DNA from: Bacteroidia bacterium
GTDB taxonomy: Bacteria; Bacteroidota; Bacteroidia; CAIKAF01
Assembly: GCA_016742095.1 (NCBI GenBank)
Contig: JACVCJ010000016.1
Coordinates: 1-64,000, forward strand
Direction of reading: 5' to 3'
Length of the DNA: 64,000 bases
Shown here: positions 1-8,406 of the stretch, piece by piece
Layout of the letters: every line of letters begins with the position of its first letter
Position numbering within the stretch: the stretch's first letter is position 1
The notes under the pieces: generated by a model
Told to the model about the DNA's origin: nothing
Seen by the model: the letters and a program-made list of their open reading frames with translations, nothing else
Database searches by the model: none
Translations under genes and position numbers: made by a program

Positions 1-2
1 CC

Positions 3-203
3 GGACTTCTGCTCGAAAGCGTTGACGGCGAGATCGCCAACAACCTGTTCACCGGGGCGCTGAAGGCCGCGATCTTTTCACTGAACGCCACCGGACTTGC
101 GATCCGCAACAACACCATCCGCAACGCGGGCAACAACGGCATTCTCGTCTGGCGCTCCGAAAAAGGCGACGACGGGACCCTTGTTTCCGGCAACCGCATC
201 GAG
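3..203 (+). other. Foreign beta-helix fragment fused to map
   Basis: The frame open from base 3 encodes about 67 residues rich in Asn and Gly with motifs such as NNTIRNAGNNGILVWRSE and DDGTLVSGNRIEDI. This resembles the right-handed beta-helix repeats of the twin-arginine-exported repeat protein family known from Alphaproteobacteria (TIGR03808-like, from memory), not any methionine aminopeptidase N-terminus. It runs in frame into the Map sequence at GNRIEDI (bases 189-209), where both families have a GNRI-x-DI string. Codons here favour GCG, GTC and CTC compared with the Map part. I infer a chimeric junction at a short homology, probably an assembly or amplification artefact at a contig end. 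A real gene fusion is much less likely because the catalytic domain would lose its first half. Confidence 0.6.
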
Positions 204-590
204 GACATCAGCTATGCCATACAATCCTATTGCGAAGAGCATGGCTACGGCATCGTTCGCGAACTGGTGGGACACGGACTCGGTAAAAAGATGCACGAAG
301 ATCCGCAGGTGCCCAATTACGGTAAACGCGGCCGTGGTAAGGTGATCGCCGAAGGACTCACCGTAGCCATTGAACCCATGGTAAATATGGGCACAGGCGA
401 AGTGAAATTCCACAAGGACGGCTGGACGGTGACCACCAAAGACAATAAACCTTCCGCGCATTTTGAACACGATGTGGCCGTGATCAACGGCAAACCCGTG
501 CTGCTTTCCACGTTTAAGTATGTATACGAAGCCCTGGGCATCGAAAGCAACGAAGAAGAGCCTTTTTTGTATAGCAAGGTGAGCGAATAG
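204..590 (+). CDS. map: Methionine aminopeptidase, C-terminal half (partial)
   Basis: Type I methionine aminopeptidase removes the initiator methionine from nascent proteins in the cytoplasm with a dinuclear metal centre. About 128 residues remain, roughly the second half of a usual ~255-aa protein. Visible metal and substrate ligands are the His of GHGLG, the His of KMHED, the Glu of IEPM and the Glu in FEHDVAV. The first half, with the two Asp ligands, is missing because the frame switches to an unrelated sequence upstream of DISYAIQS. The gene ends just before a bidirectional terminator shared with mdh. The Map identity is secure; its 5' end is not represented here. Confidence 0.9.
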   Translation, partial: DISYAIQSYCEEHGYGIVRELVGHGLGKKMHEDPQVPNYGKRGRGKVIAEGLTVAIEPMVNMGTGEVKFHKDGWTVTTKDNKPSAHFEHDVAVINGKPVLLSTFKYVYEALGIESNEEEPFLYSKVSE

Positions 591-742
591 CTGACCTTAG
601 TACTCATTGTTATGGTTATGTACTTCGTTGTGTGTCAGAATAAGCTGATAGCCGATAGCGGAACGTCAGGGTTTATAACCTATGGCCATATACTTCACTA
701 TATGCGGTATAGAGTATGCTGATAGCTTCTATAAGCTATAAA

Positions 743-770
743 AAAAGGCCTTCCGCGGGGAAGACCTTTT
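743..770. terminator. Bidirectional intrinsic terminator (map / mdh)
   Basis: The stem AGGCCTTCC / GGAAGACCT (one mismatch) around a GCGG loop is flanked by an A-run on the left and a T-run on the right, so it can end transcription from both the plus-strand map gene and the minus-strand mdh operon. I see nothing else in 591-790. Confidence 0.8.
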
Positions 771-791
771 TTCTGTAAAATATGATGCTGA

Positions 792-1733
792 TTACGCGTT
801 CACGGAGTTCATTTTGTCCAGGACATCGCAAACTTCTTTAACGGCAGCGGCTGAATTTTTCAGGAGTTCTTTTTCCTGGTCGTTCAGTTGCAGTTCGATG
901 ATCTTTTCGATACCGTTCTTACCCAGGATCACCGGTACGCCCAGGTACAGGTTGTTTACACCGTACTCGCCGGTGAGCCATGCGCACACGGGGAATACAC
1001 GACGCTGGTTGCGTACGATGGCTTCCACCATCTGTGCAGCCGCAGCGCCCGGAGCATACCAGGCCGAAGTACCCATCAGGTTCACCAGTTCGCCGCCGCC
1101 TTTTTTGGTGCGCTCGATGATGGCGTTCAGGGTGTTCTCGTCCAGCAGTTCGGTTACCGGGATACCGCTCACGGTCGTGTAACGCGGCAGGGGAACCATG
1201 GTGTCGCCGTGGCCGCCCAGCAGCATAGCCTGGATCTCTTTCGGAGATACGTTCAGGGCATCGGCCAGGAAGGCGCGGTAACGGGCCGTATCCAGGATAC
1301 CGGCCATACCCATAACGCGCTCCGACGGAATTTTAGCCGTGAGGTACGCGCAGTAGGTCATTACATCGAGCGGGTTCGAAACCACGATGATCTTGGCATC
1401 GGGGCTGTATTTAATTACGTTTTCGGTTACGCTTTTTACGATACCGGCATTGGTAGCGATAAGGTCGTCGCGGCTCATACCGGGTTTGCGCGGCAGGCCG
1501 GATGTGATCACCACCACTTCGGAACCTGCGGTAGGCTCATAGTTGTTGGTATATCCCTTGATGCGTGAATCGTACACATTGATAGGGGCGGTCTGCCACA
1601 TATCCAGTGATTTACCTTCGGCCACACCTTCTTTGATATCGATCAGGATCACCTCCTGGGCCAGTTCTTTTTCAGCGATCACATTGGCGCATGTGGCACC
1701 TACGTTTCCTGCTCCTATAACTGTAACTTTCAT
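792..1733 (-). CDS. mdh: Malate dehydrogenase
   Basis: NAD-dependent malate dehydrogenase of the lactate-dehydrogenase-like type, interconverting malate and oxaloacetate in the TCA cycle. The 313-aa length is normal. The Rossmann motif GAGNVGAT is at 7-14, with Asp32 (LIDIKEG) giving NAD preference. The mobile loop LPRKPGMSRDDL carries Arg82 and Arg88, where Arg in place of the LDH Gln selects malate. Asp148, Arg151 (DTARYRAF) and His175 (GGHGDTMVPL) complete the catalytic set. It is the last gene of a minus-strand run fbaB-accD-mdh, 25 bases after accD, and is followed by the shared terminator at 743-770. Confidence 0.96.
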   Translation of the reverse strand: MKVTVIGAGNVGATCANVIAEKELAQEVILIDIKEGVAEGKSLDMWQTAPINVYDSRIKGYTNNYEPTAGSEVVVITSGLPRKPGMSRDDLIATNAGIVKSVTENVIKYSPDAKIIVVSNPLDVMTYCAYLTAKIPSERVMGMAGILDTARYRAFLADALNVSPKEIQAMLLGGHGDTMVPLPRYTTVSGIPVTELLDENTLNAIIERTKKGGGELVNLMGTSAWYAPGAAAAQMVEAIVRNQRRVFPVCAWLTGEYGVNNLYLGVPVILGKNGIEKIIELQLNDQEKELLKNSAAAVKEVCDVLDKMNSVNA

Positions 1734-1758
1734 TGTAATTTGAATTTGAGATTATGAA

Positions 1759-2646
1759 TTATTTTTTGGTCTTTTTTACATTCTGCGTAAGGGTATCGAT
1801 GAAGAAGGCCAGCTGATGTTTCATGTCCTTACGGTGTATAATCTTGTCCAGGAAACCGGTCTCAAGCACGAATTCGGCTGTCTGGAACCCTTCGGGCAGG
1901 TCTTTTTTGATGGTTTCCTTTACCACACGCGGACCGGCAAAACCGATCAGAGCTTTGGGCTCGGCAATGTTCAGGTCGCCCAGCATGGCAAAAGAAGCCG
2001 TTACGCCACCCGTGGTCGGGTTGGTGAGTATCGAAATATACGGCAGCTGTGCATCGGAAAGCTGGGTGAGCTTGGCCGAGGTCTTGGCCATCTGCATCAG
2101 CGAAAAGGCGCCTTCCATCATGCGGGCCCCGCCCGATTTGGAAATGATGATGAATGCTTTCTTGTACTTGATGCAATGGTCGATGGCACGTGCGATCTTT
2201 TCGCCTACCACCGAACCCATACTTCCGCCGATGAAATCGAAGTCCATACAGGCAATTACGGCCTCGTGCCCGTCGATCCTGCCCGCGGCCGTCTCGATGG
2301 CATCTTTGAGGCCCGTATTGGCAATTACGCTGCGGATACGGTCGGTGTATTTCTTGGTATCGGTAAAGTTCAGCGGATCGCCCGAGGTAATGTTCGGGTT
2401 CAGCAGGCGGTATTTGCCCTGGTCGAACAGTATGTGAAAATATTCCTCGGAGCCGATACGGTCGTGGTGCTGACAGTTGGGGCATACGTAGTAGTTCTCG
2501 GCATGCTCTTCGGACCGTATGATGTTCTTGCAGGACGGGCACTTGTACCACAGTCCTTCGGGGGTTTCTTTCTTGTCTTCCGTTTCGGTAAGAATTCCTT
2601 TGCGGATACGTTTAAACCATGACATTTCTTCTTCCTGAACAGACAT
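1759..2646 (-). CDS. accD: Acetyl-CoA carboxylase carboxyltransferase, beta subunit
   Basis: Beta subunit of the carboxyltransferase that moves CO2 from biotin to acetyl-CoA, giving malonyl-CoA for fatty-acid synthesis; it works as an alpha2-beta2 complex with AccA. The 295-aa protein has the N-terminal zinc ribbon Cys36-x2-Cys39 ... Cys55-x2-Cys58 and the crotonase-fold core with [16 protein letters not shown] and the [12 protein letters not shown] segment. Two starts are possible: Met1 at 2646 and Met8 (MSWFKR) at 2625; the second matches the usual AccD N-terminus better. It lies 32 bases after fbaB and 25 before mdh, so the three are probably co-transcribed. Confidence 0.96.
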   Translation of the reverse strand: MSVQEEEMSWFKRIRKGILTETEDKKETPEGLWYKCPSCKNIIRSEEHAENYYVCPNCQHHDRIGSEEYFHILFDQGKYRLLNPNITSGDPLNFTDTKKYTDRIRSVIANTGLKDAIETAAGRIDGHEAVIACMDFDFIGGSMGSVVGEKIARAIDHCIKYKKAFIIISKSGGARMMEGAFSLMQMAKTSAKLTQLSDAQLPYISILTNPTTGGVTASFAMLGDLNIAEPKALIGFAGPRVVKETIKKDLPEGFQTAEFVLETGFLDKIIHRKDMKHQLAFFIDTLTQNVKKTKK

Positions 2647-2678
2647 CGTTTTTCCTTGTTTTTAGGTTTACACGGGGT

Positions 2679-3749
2679 TTAGGCAATGGTTACGGCCGGG
2701 TCCAGGTATACGTCCTGTATCGTGTTGAGCAGGGCTATACCTTCGTGCATCGGCTTCTGGAAGGCTTTGCGGCCGCTGATGAGACCATGTCCGCCGGCAC
2801 GTTTGTTGATAACGGCTGTGGCCACGGCTTCCTGCAGGTCGCCTGCACCTTTGGAGGCTCCTCCGGAATTGATCAGACCGATGCGTCCCATGTAGCAGTT
2901 GGCTACCTGGTAACGGGTAAGGTCGATCGGGTGATCGGTGCTGAGCTCGGTATACACGCGCTTGTCGATCTTACCGTAGCTGCTGTCGCCCATCTGTACG
3001 GCCGTATAACCGCCGTTGTTCTCGGGCAGTTTCTGTTTGATGATATCGGCCTGGATGGTAACACCGATGTGGTTGGCCTGGCCCGTAAGGTCGGCCGATA
3101 CATGGTAATCTTTATCTTTCTTGAAGGCGTTGTTGCGTACATAGCACCACAGTACGGTGGCCATGCCCAGTTCGTGCGCCATCTCAAAGGCTTTGGCAAT
3201 GTCCACGATCTGGCGGCTGCTCTCTTCGGAACCGAAGTAGATGGTGGCCCCCACAGCTACGGCACCCATGTTCCAGGCGTCGCGGATGGTCCCGTACATC
3301 ACCTGGTCGAATTTATTGGGGTAGGTGAGCAGTTCGTTATGGTTCACCTTTACGATGAAAGGGATCTTGTGTGCGTATTTGCGGGAGTTCATGGCCAGTA
3401 CGCCGTACGTAGAAGCAACGGCATTACAGCCGCCTTCGATGGCCAGTTTTACAATATTATCGGGGTCGAAATAAGCGGGATTCGGGGCAAAGCTGGCTCC
3501 GGCACTGTGCTCTATACCCTGGTCGACCGGCAGAATGGATACATAACCGGTACCTGCCAGGCGGCCGTGATTGTAGATGGACTCTATGCTCCGGAGGGTT
3601 TGATTACTGCGGTTGCTGTGCGAAAAAATGCGGTCCGTGAAATCGGCACCGGGTAAAATGATCTGTTCTTTACGTATTCCCGTACAGGTGTGGCCGAGCA
3701 GATTTTCGGCCTCGTTTCCCAGTAATTCTTGTATTTTGCTAACTGACAT
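2679..3749 (-). CDS. fbaB: Class I fructose-bisphosphate aldolase (FbaB/DhnA type)
   Basis: Cleaves fructose 1,6-bisphosphate to two triose phosphates in glycolysis, and the reverse in gluconeogenesis, by a Schiff-base mechanism. The 356-aa length and the motifs [15 protein letters not shown]-like [21 protein letters not shown] and the C-terminal [10 protein letters not shown] / [11 protein letters not shown] phosphate-binding loops match the archaeal-type FbaB family. I did not assign the Schiff-base Lys with certainty. It is the first gene of the fbaB-accD-mdh run, downstream of a well-formed promoter at 3769-3800, which ties central carbon flow and malonyl-CoA supply to one transcript. Confidence 0.92.
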   Translation of the reverse strand: MSVSKIQELLGNEAENLLGHTCTGIRKEQIILPGADFTDRIFSHSNRSNQTLRSIESIYNHGRLAGTGYVSILPVDQGIEHSAGASFAPNPAYFDPDNIVKLAIEGGCNAVASTYGVLAMNSRKYAHKIPFIVKVNHNELLTYPNKFDQVMYGTIRDAWNMGAVAVGATIYFGSEESSRQIVDIAKAFEMAHELGMATVLWCYVRNNAFKKDKDYHVSADLTGQANHIGVTIQADIIKQKLPENNGGYTAVQMGDSSYGKIDKRVYTELSTDHPIDLTRYQVANCYMGRIGLINSGGASKGAGDLQEAVATAVINKRAGGHGLISGRKAFQKPMHEGIALLNTIQDVYLDPAVTIA

Positions 3750-3768
3750 AAAGATATGTAATAGTGCG

Positions 3769-3800
3769 CAAAGCTAATATTTATACATCACTTGGCCAAA
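3769..3800 (-). promoter_or_regulatory. Promoter of the fbaB-accD-mdh operon
   Basis: On the minus strand TTTG (3797-3800) is followed after 20 nt by TAGCTTTG (3769-3776). This fits the Bacteroidota sigma-A pattern TTTG-N19/20-TAnnTTTG. Predicted transcription start is about 15 nt upstream of the fbaB start codon. Confidence 0.7.
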
Positions 3801-4094
3801 AGCAAACCCGAAAACTTGGTACCGCCGGGGAGTAAGTATTTTTCGTCCGCGGCGGGCGGCTCCGGCGGCCCGTACACATAAAAAATGCGGCGGTGAACAG
3901 AGCACTGCCGCATTTGCCTTAGGATTGCCTGTGGAAACTTTCTGAACGCATGACGCGGTATTTACACAGACTGTTTGTCTCAGAATTGCCAACTTATGTA
4001 AGGAGCCGTTTCCGACAGTACAAGATTAGCCATTTTATAACCATGCGATTTATTCGTTCAGGCCATTCCTTTATTCAAAACGGCTACATATAGG
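3801..4094. other. Intergenic region without a supported gene
   Basis: Spacer between the fbaB promoter and the AraC remnant. A 72-codon open frame at 3774-3992 on the minus strand overlaps the promoter, shows no recognisable domain and has a composition unlike the neighbours. I see nothing else in it. Confidence 0.5.
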
Positions 4095-4097
4095 TAA

Positions 4098-4250
4098 TTA
4101 GCAACTTTACACCCCGCTGCTATACTATATGGCGTATTTTGTATAGCAAGTATGGAACAGGACGCCCGGCCTAAATACTTCAGCAATACGTTTACCCGCA
4201 TCATCGGTATGCGGCCCGCGGAATACATGCGGATCAAAGGAATACTGTAA
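4098..4250 (+). pseudogene. Remnant of an AraC-family regulator (C-terminal HTH)
   Basis: The frame ending at 4250 translates at its 3' end to PKYFSNTFTRIIGMRPAEY, the second helix-turn-helix of AraC/XylS regulators, which usually reads like PxYFSRxFKKxxGxTPxEY. Upstream, an Ile-Ala pair sits exactly seven residues before PKYFS, as in intact family members, but the intervening residues are decayed, and a stop at 4095 closes the frame. No DNA-binding first half or sensor domain is visible. An ATG at 4152 gives only 32 residues. I infer the tail of a deleted regulator gene; it stops 3 bases short of the convergent dacB stop codon. Confidence 0.55.
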
Positions 4251-4253
4251 GGA

Positions 4254-5702
4254 TCAGGGCAGCTCGGCCATTTTTATCATCAGGCGTTCCATTTTGTCGG
4301 TAAGTTCCGAGGTAGAACAGCTGTAATTATTGGCCATTACGCAAAAGGCGATCATTTTTCCGCTCTGCGTCTGTACGTAGCCGGCATAGGATTTTACCCG
4401 GCTCATGGTACCGCTTTTGGCATGTACGTTGTTGGCCGCCTTGGTGCCTTTGCACAGGTTGCGCAGGGTTCCGTCCACACCGGCAATGGAAAGCGATTCG
4501 TAAAAGGTCTTATAGCGGCTGCTTTTGTACATGTATTCGAAGATCTTTACAATGCTGTTGGGCGATACGGCATTGCTGCGCGAAAGTCCGCTGCCGTCCG
4601 TAACAAAGATCTGGGGCGAGCTGAGGCCTTTGTTCACCCAGAAATTCTCAATGATGCCGTTGCTGCCCTTGTTGCTGCCTTCGCTCTGGGTCTTGGCCGA
4701 GATGGCCTTGTGCAGGTGTTCGGCATACAGGTTGTTGCTGGGCTTGTTCACCAGGGCCACCAGTTTGCTGAGCGGGGGAGAGGCAATGCTGCCGATCTCC
4801 GTGGCCTGGGCATAGTTTATCTCGATGCCGGCCCGGCGGGCATTGCGCGGAACGCCGGTTACGTACAGCCCGTTATCGATGAACTGCTGATAGAACGTAA
4901 GCGCGGCAATATAGGGCGGATCGGGCATGGAAGCATGCACCTCGAATTCGGTCTGGTTGGGTGTGATGCGGCCGTTGATGTAACGGTGCTCGCTGTATTC
5001 GGAGCCGTACACGTACGCATTGTCGCCGCTGCCGCCGGCCACCACGTCGGCCCGTACCTTAATGCTGGGTATATAGGGCCGCACGCCGATGAACTCCGCC
5101 GGACGTCCTTCTCTTCCGGATTTAAACTTGTACCAGATGGTGTTATCGGCAAAGCTGAGTCCGCTGGGAGCCGCCCCGTAGCGGTTGCCGATATCGCTCC
5201 AGTTCCAGCCGCCGGGCGTCATCAGTTCTTCAAAAAAAGTATCGTCGGCCAGTACGTCGCCCGCAATTACTTTTACACCGCGTTCCCGCAGCTTGACCAA
5301 AGCTTCGCTTACCACGCAGCTGGCGCATCTGCCGGAGTTCTCCTCCGAGCCGAAAGTAGGATCGCCTCCGCCGCGTATAATAAAATCGCCGTTCAGGATC
5401 CCTTCCGAAGAAACTTCCCCGCGGATATAATAGCGTGTCTTAAAGGTGTAATTTTCGCCCAGTATCTCCAGGGCGGCCGCGGTGGTCACGGTCTTCATTA
5501 CGCTGGCCGGCACCATGCACATCTGCGCATTGTGTTCGGCGATCAGTTCCCCGCTCTGCAGGTTCACGGCTTTGAACCCCCAGGCGGCAGAAACCAGTCC
5601 GGCATCGGTTTTTAAACGGTTTACTTCGGAACTTACTGCATTCTGTGCCTGAACACTAAGCAGCGTAATGTAAAATACGACGGAAAAAAGAAATCTGTTC
5701 AT
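4254..5702 (-). CDS. dacB: D-alanyl-D-alanine carboxypeptidase/endopeptidase (PBP4)
   Basis: Periplasmic class C penicillin-binding protein (family S13) that trims or cuts peptidoglycan cross-links. The 482-aa protein starts with a signal peptide (MNRFLFSVVF... VQAQ). It has the three active-site motifs of the family: Ser67-x-x-Lys70 (ASVMK), Ser-Asn-Asn 322-324 (KPSNNLYAEHL) and Lys-Ser-Gly 429-431 (HAKSGTMSRVKSYAGY); the large insertion between the first two is typical of PBP4. It is the last gene of a minus-strand group with the ABC ATPase (54 bases upstream) and a methyltransferase, though no functional link is obvious. Confidence 0.94.
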   Translation of the reverse strand: MNRFLFSVVFYITLLSVQAQNAVSSEVNRLKTDAGLVSAAWGFKAVNLQSGELIAEHNAQMCMVPASVMKTVTTAAALEILGENYTFKTRYYIRGEVSSEGILNGDFIIRGGGDPTFGSEENSGRCASCVVSEALVKLRERGVKVIAGDVLADDTFFEELMTPGGWNWSDIGNRYGAAPSGLSFADNTIWYKFKSGREGRPAEFIGVRPYIPSIKVRADVVAGGSGDNAYVYGSEYSEHRYINGRITPNQTEFEVHASMPDPPYIAALTFYQQFIDNGLYVTGVPRNARRAGIEINYAQATEIGSIASPPLSKLVALVNKPSNNLYAEHLHKAISAKTQSEGSNKGSNGIIENFWVNKGLSSPQIFVTDGSGLSRSNAVSPNSIVKIFEYMYKSSRYKTFYESLSIAGVDGTLRNLCKGTKAANNVHAKSGTMSRVKSYAGYVQTQSGKMIAFCVMANNYSCSTSELTDKMERLMIKMAELP

Positions 5703-5756
5703 GCTCTGCTAATATACTAAACCCATTGGTTTTTCAACGCAGGCGTACAGAAAACC

Positions 5757-6464
5757 TTATAAATGCACTGAAATTTTTTCGGTATTCTGCTCGTCGGTCT
5801 CGATCACGCCGTCGCGCATGCGTATAATACGGCGGGTATGTTTGGCAATGTCCTCCTCGTGCGTCACGATCACAATGGTGTTACCGGCATCGTTCAGTTC
5901 CTGGAACAGGCCCATGATCTCGTACGAGGTCCTGGTATCGAGGTTCCCCGTAGGTTCGTCGGCCAGCAGCAGCGAGGGATTGTTCACCAGGGCACGGGCC
6001 ACGGCCACACGCTGGCGTTGTCCGCCCGAAAGTTCGTTGGGCTTGTGCTTCATACGGTCGGCCAGGTTCACTTTTTCGAGGGCGATGCGGGCGCGTTCCT
6101 CGCGTTCTTTTTTGCCGATACCGCCGTAGATCAGCGGCAGGGCCACGTTTTCGAGCGCCGTGTAGCGCGGCAGCAGGTTAAAGGTCTGGAAAATGAACCC
6201 GATCTCCTTGTTGCGCACTTCGGCCAGGGCATTATCGCTCATGCGGCTTACGTCGGTGCCGTTCAGGAAATATTGTCCGCCGCTGGGGGTATCCAGGCAG
6301 CCCAGTATGTTCATATACGTACTTTTCCCCGAGCCCGACGGACCCATTAAAGCCACATACTCACCTTTTTTTATCTCAATATTGATCCCTTTCAGTACAT
6401 GCAGTACTTCCTGTCCCATTTTGAAATTGCGGGTAATGTTCACGGTTTTGATTATGGATGTCAT
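5757..6464 (-). CDS. ABC transporter ATP-binding protein (LolD/MacB type)
   Basis: ATPase subunit of an ABC system of the LolD/MacB/FtsE branch, which pulls lipoproteins, drugs or other molecules out of the membrane rather than importing nutrients. The 235 residues include Walker [10 protein letters not shown] (41-49), Q-loop [16 protein letters not shown], signature [15 protein letters not shown], Walker [13 protein letters not shown] and the H-loop VTHEEDIA. No permease gene is adjacent, so the partner must be encoded elsewhere and the substrate is unknown. Its start lies 18 bases after the end of the methyltransferase gene. Confidence 0.9.
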   Translation of the reverse strand: MTSIIKTVNITRNFKMGQEVLHVLKGINIEIKKGEYVALMGPSGSGKSTYMNILGCLDTPSGGQYFLNGTDVSRMSDNALAEVRNKEIGFIFQTFNLLPRYTALENVALPLIYGGIGKKEREERARIALEKVNLADRMKHKPNELSGGQRQRVAVARALVNNPSLLLADEPTGNLDTRTSYEIMGLFQELNDAGNTIVIVTHEEDIAKHTRRIIRMRDGVIETDEQNTEKISVHL

Positions 6465-6482
6465 CGCTTTCGGGATATAAAA

Positions 6483-7259
6483 TTAGTAACGAATATAATA
6501 ATGTTCTTTGGTAAGGTCGGGGTTGAAGAACACAATGCCCATGTGAAACAGGTCGAGGCTGAGGGTCACTTCGGGCCGGGCGTATATTTCCTGCCAGGCC
6601 TTCTGCATACCTTCGCTCCAGTAAATATCGTCGAAAATGATACAGACCGGCTTCTGCGGGGCTCCGGCAAACATGCCGTAATAGCGCAGCGTGGCCTCGT
6701 AGGTATGGTTTCCGTCGATAAATACCATGTCCGGGGGCGGGACCTTTGGTAAAAGAACGGGCAGCACCTCGTCAAAATTGCCTTCGTGACTCAGTATATT
6801 CACAAAACCACTTTTTTCAAAGTTCTGTACGGCCAGGTTGCGTATATAGGGGTTGCCCTCGATGGTGTGTATCTCGGCATGCGGACAGGCATCGGCGAGG
6901 TACAGGGTAGAAATGCCCAGGCTGGTGCCCAGTTCCAGTATACAGCGCGGCTTCAGCCAGGCGGCAATACGGTGCAGCAGGCGGGCTTCGCGTACGGGTT
7001 TTACGGATACGGAGGCAATACGCCGTACCTCTGTCTCACTGCCGTTGTTCTTACGGCTGCCGGCGCCCAGGTCTATATTGGGCACGCGTGCCCTGCTGTG
7101 CAGCATTTCGGAACGCAGCTCCTCCACGGCTTTCAGGGAATGATCGCCCCGCGAAGGAGCAATGGCCCGGGTATAAAGATCGTACAGGAAGGGCGAATGG
7201 ATGCCATGGGCATTTACGCTCTTCATACGCCACTGTATATATGACCGGAACCATCTCAC
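6483..7259 (-). CDS. Class I SAM-dependent methyltransferase
   Basis: Probable S-adenosylmethionine-dependent methyltransferase of the O-methyltransferase-like Rossmann class, 258 aa. Motif I is LELGTSLGISTLYLA, followed by an acidic residue after the next strand (HTIEGNPY) and VFIDGNHTYEATLRYY, the usual metal-side motif. The N-terminus carries NAHGIHSPFLYDLY, characteristic of a Bacteroidota subfamily of unknown substrate. The chosen start is GTG at 7257-7259; the promoter -7 element (7264-7271) ends only 4 nt before it, suggesting a leaderless or nearly leaderless mRNA. It heads a run with the ABC ATPase and dacB. Confidence 0.82.
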   Translation of the reverse strand: MRWFRSYIQWRMKSVNAHGIHSPFLYDLYTRAIAPSRGDHSLKAVEELRSEMLHSRARVPNIDLGAGSRKNNGSETEVRRIASVSVKPVREARLLHRIAAWLKPRCILELGTSLGISTLYLADACPHAEIHTIEGNPYIRNLAVQNFEKSGFVNILSHEGNFDEVLPVLLPKVPPPDMVFIDGNHTYEATLRYYGMFAGAPQKPVCIIFDDIYWSEGMQKAWQEIYARPEVTLSLDLFHMGIVFFNPDLTKEHYYIRY

Positions 7260-7263
7260 ATTA

Positions 7264-7271
7264 CAAAAGTA
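7264..7271 (-). promoter_or_regulatory. -7 element of the methyltransferase operon
   Basis: Minus-strand TACTTTTG, a perfect TAnnTTTG match, ends 4 nt before the GTG start codon, so the transcript would begin at or beside the start codon. No clear -33 TTTG was found. Confidence 0.5.
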
Positions 7272-7332
7272 ATTTTTACGTGCAGTATGCCTTTATTATT
7301 TCGATAAAGGCACGTTATTGCTATACGTTTGA

Positions 7333-7340
7333 TACCTTTG
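7333..7340 (+). promoter_or_regulatory. -7 element upstream of the small lipoprotein / SCO pair
   Basis: TACCTTTG matches TAnnTTTG perfectly and lies 18 nt before the ATG at 7359. It is divergent from the methyltransferase promoter 60 bases away. Confidence 0.55.
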
Positions 7341-7358
7341 CACAGAAATTTTTGCATT

Positions 7359-7778
7359 ATGAAGAAGTTCACGGCATTCCTGTTTTTACCGCTGTTACTG
7401 CTGGCAGCCTGTGTTTCCCCCAAGCAGAAAGAAGAGAACCTGGCTAAGGAAGTAATGGCCATACACGACGAAGTAATGCCCCGCATGGGCGAAATATCCT
7501 CGTACCGCCGCGAACTGAAGCAAAAGCTGCAGGCCCAGGAATTTCAGTTCTCTGCCGAAACACGCATCGAAAAACAACAGATGGAGACCCTGGTAATGAA
7601 GCTCGACAGTGCCGATAAAGGCATGATGGACTGGATGCACAATTACAACGGCGGTAAGGACCTGTATACGCACAAAGAGATCATGGACTACCTGGAAGCC
7701 GAAAAGAAAAAGATCAGCGATGTAAAAGTGTATATGGAAAGCACACTCGACGAAACCAGAAAATACCTCGGTAAATGA
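7359..7778 (+). CDS. Small lipoprotein upstream of SCO
   Basis: A 139-aa predicted lipoprotein. The signal peptide MKKFTAFLFLPLLLLAAC ends in a lipobox (LLAAC), and the mature part is charged, helical and probably coiled (KQKEENLAKEVMAIHDEV onward). An in-frame upstream start at 7329 would put ten extra residues before an otherwise perfect signal, so the ATG at 7359 is preferred. The stop overlaps the start of the SCO gene by four bases (ATGA), which implies translational coupling. I do not know its function; the coupling suggests a role in respiratory-chain assembly or copper delivery at the cell envelope. Confidence 0.75.
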   Translation: MKKFTAFLFLPLLLLAACVSPKQKEENLAKEVMAIHDEVMPRMGEISSYRRELKQKLQAQEFQFSAETRIEKQQMETLVMKLDSADKGMMDWMHNYNGGKDLYTHKEIMDYLEAEKKKISDVKVYMESTLDETRKYLGK

Positions 7779-8386
7779 AACTGAAATATTTGTACGGCGG
7801 ACTTTTGTTCGCCTTTTTTATGAGCTGCGGCGCAGAAAAGAATACGCCGCCTGCACAGGGAGGACCTAAAGAATTTCCCGTACTGGGCAACGGCCCTGTA
7901 ACGCCCTTTGGCTTTGTGGCACACACGGGCGATACCATTACCGAAAAGAACATGGACGGAAAACTGACCGTGATGGACTTCTTCTTTACCTCGTGCCCCA
8001 CCATCTGCCCCAAAATGAAAACGCAGCTGCTGCGTGTATACGAAAAGTACAGGACGAACGACCGCGTGCTGATCCTTTCGCATTCCATCGACCCGGAATT
8101 TGATACGAAAGAGGTACTGGCCGATTTTGCAAAGCGCCTCGAAGTAAGCGGAGATCGCTGGTATTTTCTTACCGGGGATAAGGACAGCATTTATGCCCGT
8201 GCCGATCAGTACATGATCAGTGCCAAAGCCGATGCGTCGGCGCCCGGCGGCTATGCGCACAGCGGGGCTTTCCTGCTCATCGACGGCGACCGCAATATCC
8301 GCGGTATGTACGACGGTACCCGCGAACAGGCCGTAGACAGTATGATGGCCGATATGGACATTCTTCTGAAGCAAGAGTGGAAATAG
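7775..8386 (+). CDS. SCO1/SenC family thioredoxin-fold protein
   Basis: Membrane-anchored copper chaperone and thiol reductase that helps assemble the CuA centre of cytochrome c oxidase. The 203-aa protein has an N-terminal lipoprotein-type signal (FFMSCG), and the copper-binding set Cys74-x3-Cys78 (TSCPTICPK) plus His162 (YAHSGAF) is complete. The fold motifs DFFFTSCP and LSHSIDPEFD are typical. It overlaps the preceding lipoprotein by four bases and is followed at once by a hairpin terminator. No cytochrome oxidase genes lie in the window. Confidence 0.92.
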   Translation: MKLKYLYGGLLFAFFMSCGAEKNTPPAQGGPKEFPVLGNGPVTPFGFVAHTGDTITEKNMDGKLTVMDFFFTSCPTICPKMKTQLLRVYEKYRTNDRVLILSHSIDPEFDTKEVLADFAKRLEVSGDRWYFLTGDKDSIYARADQYMISAKADASAPGGYAHSGAFLLIDGDRNIRGMYDGTREQAVDSMMADMDILLKQEWK

Positions 8387-8406
8387 TCTCGCTATAAGCG
8401 AGATTA
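8387..8406. terminator. Bidirectional hairpin between SCO and the efflux operon
   Basis: TCTCGCT-ATA-AGCGAGA, a perfect 7-bp stem, begins directly after the SCO stop codon and ends directly before the convergent TolC-family stop codon. T-runs are short, so termination may be weak. Confidence 0.6.

Noticed and set aside
1-590. True beta-helix/aminopeptidase fusion protein
   Set aside because: The aminopeptidase lacks its first half including two metal ligands, and the join lies in a short homology.
3774-3992. 72-codon open frame on the minus strand
   Set aside because: It overlaps the fbaB promoter, has no recognisable domain and an odd Cys/Arg-rich composition.
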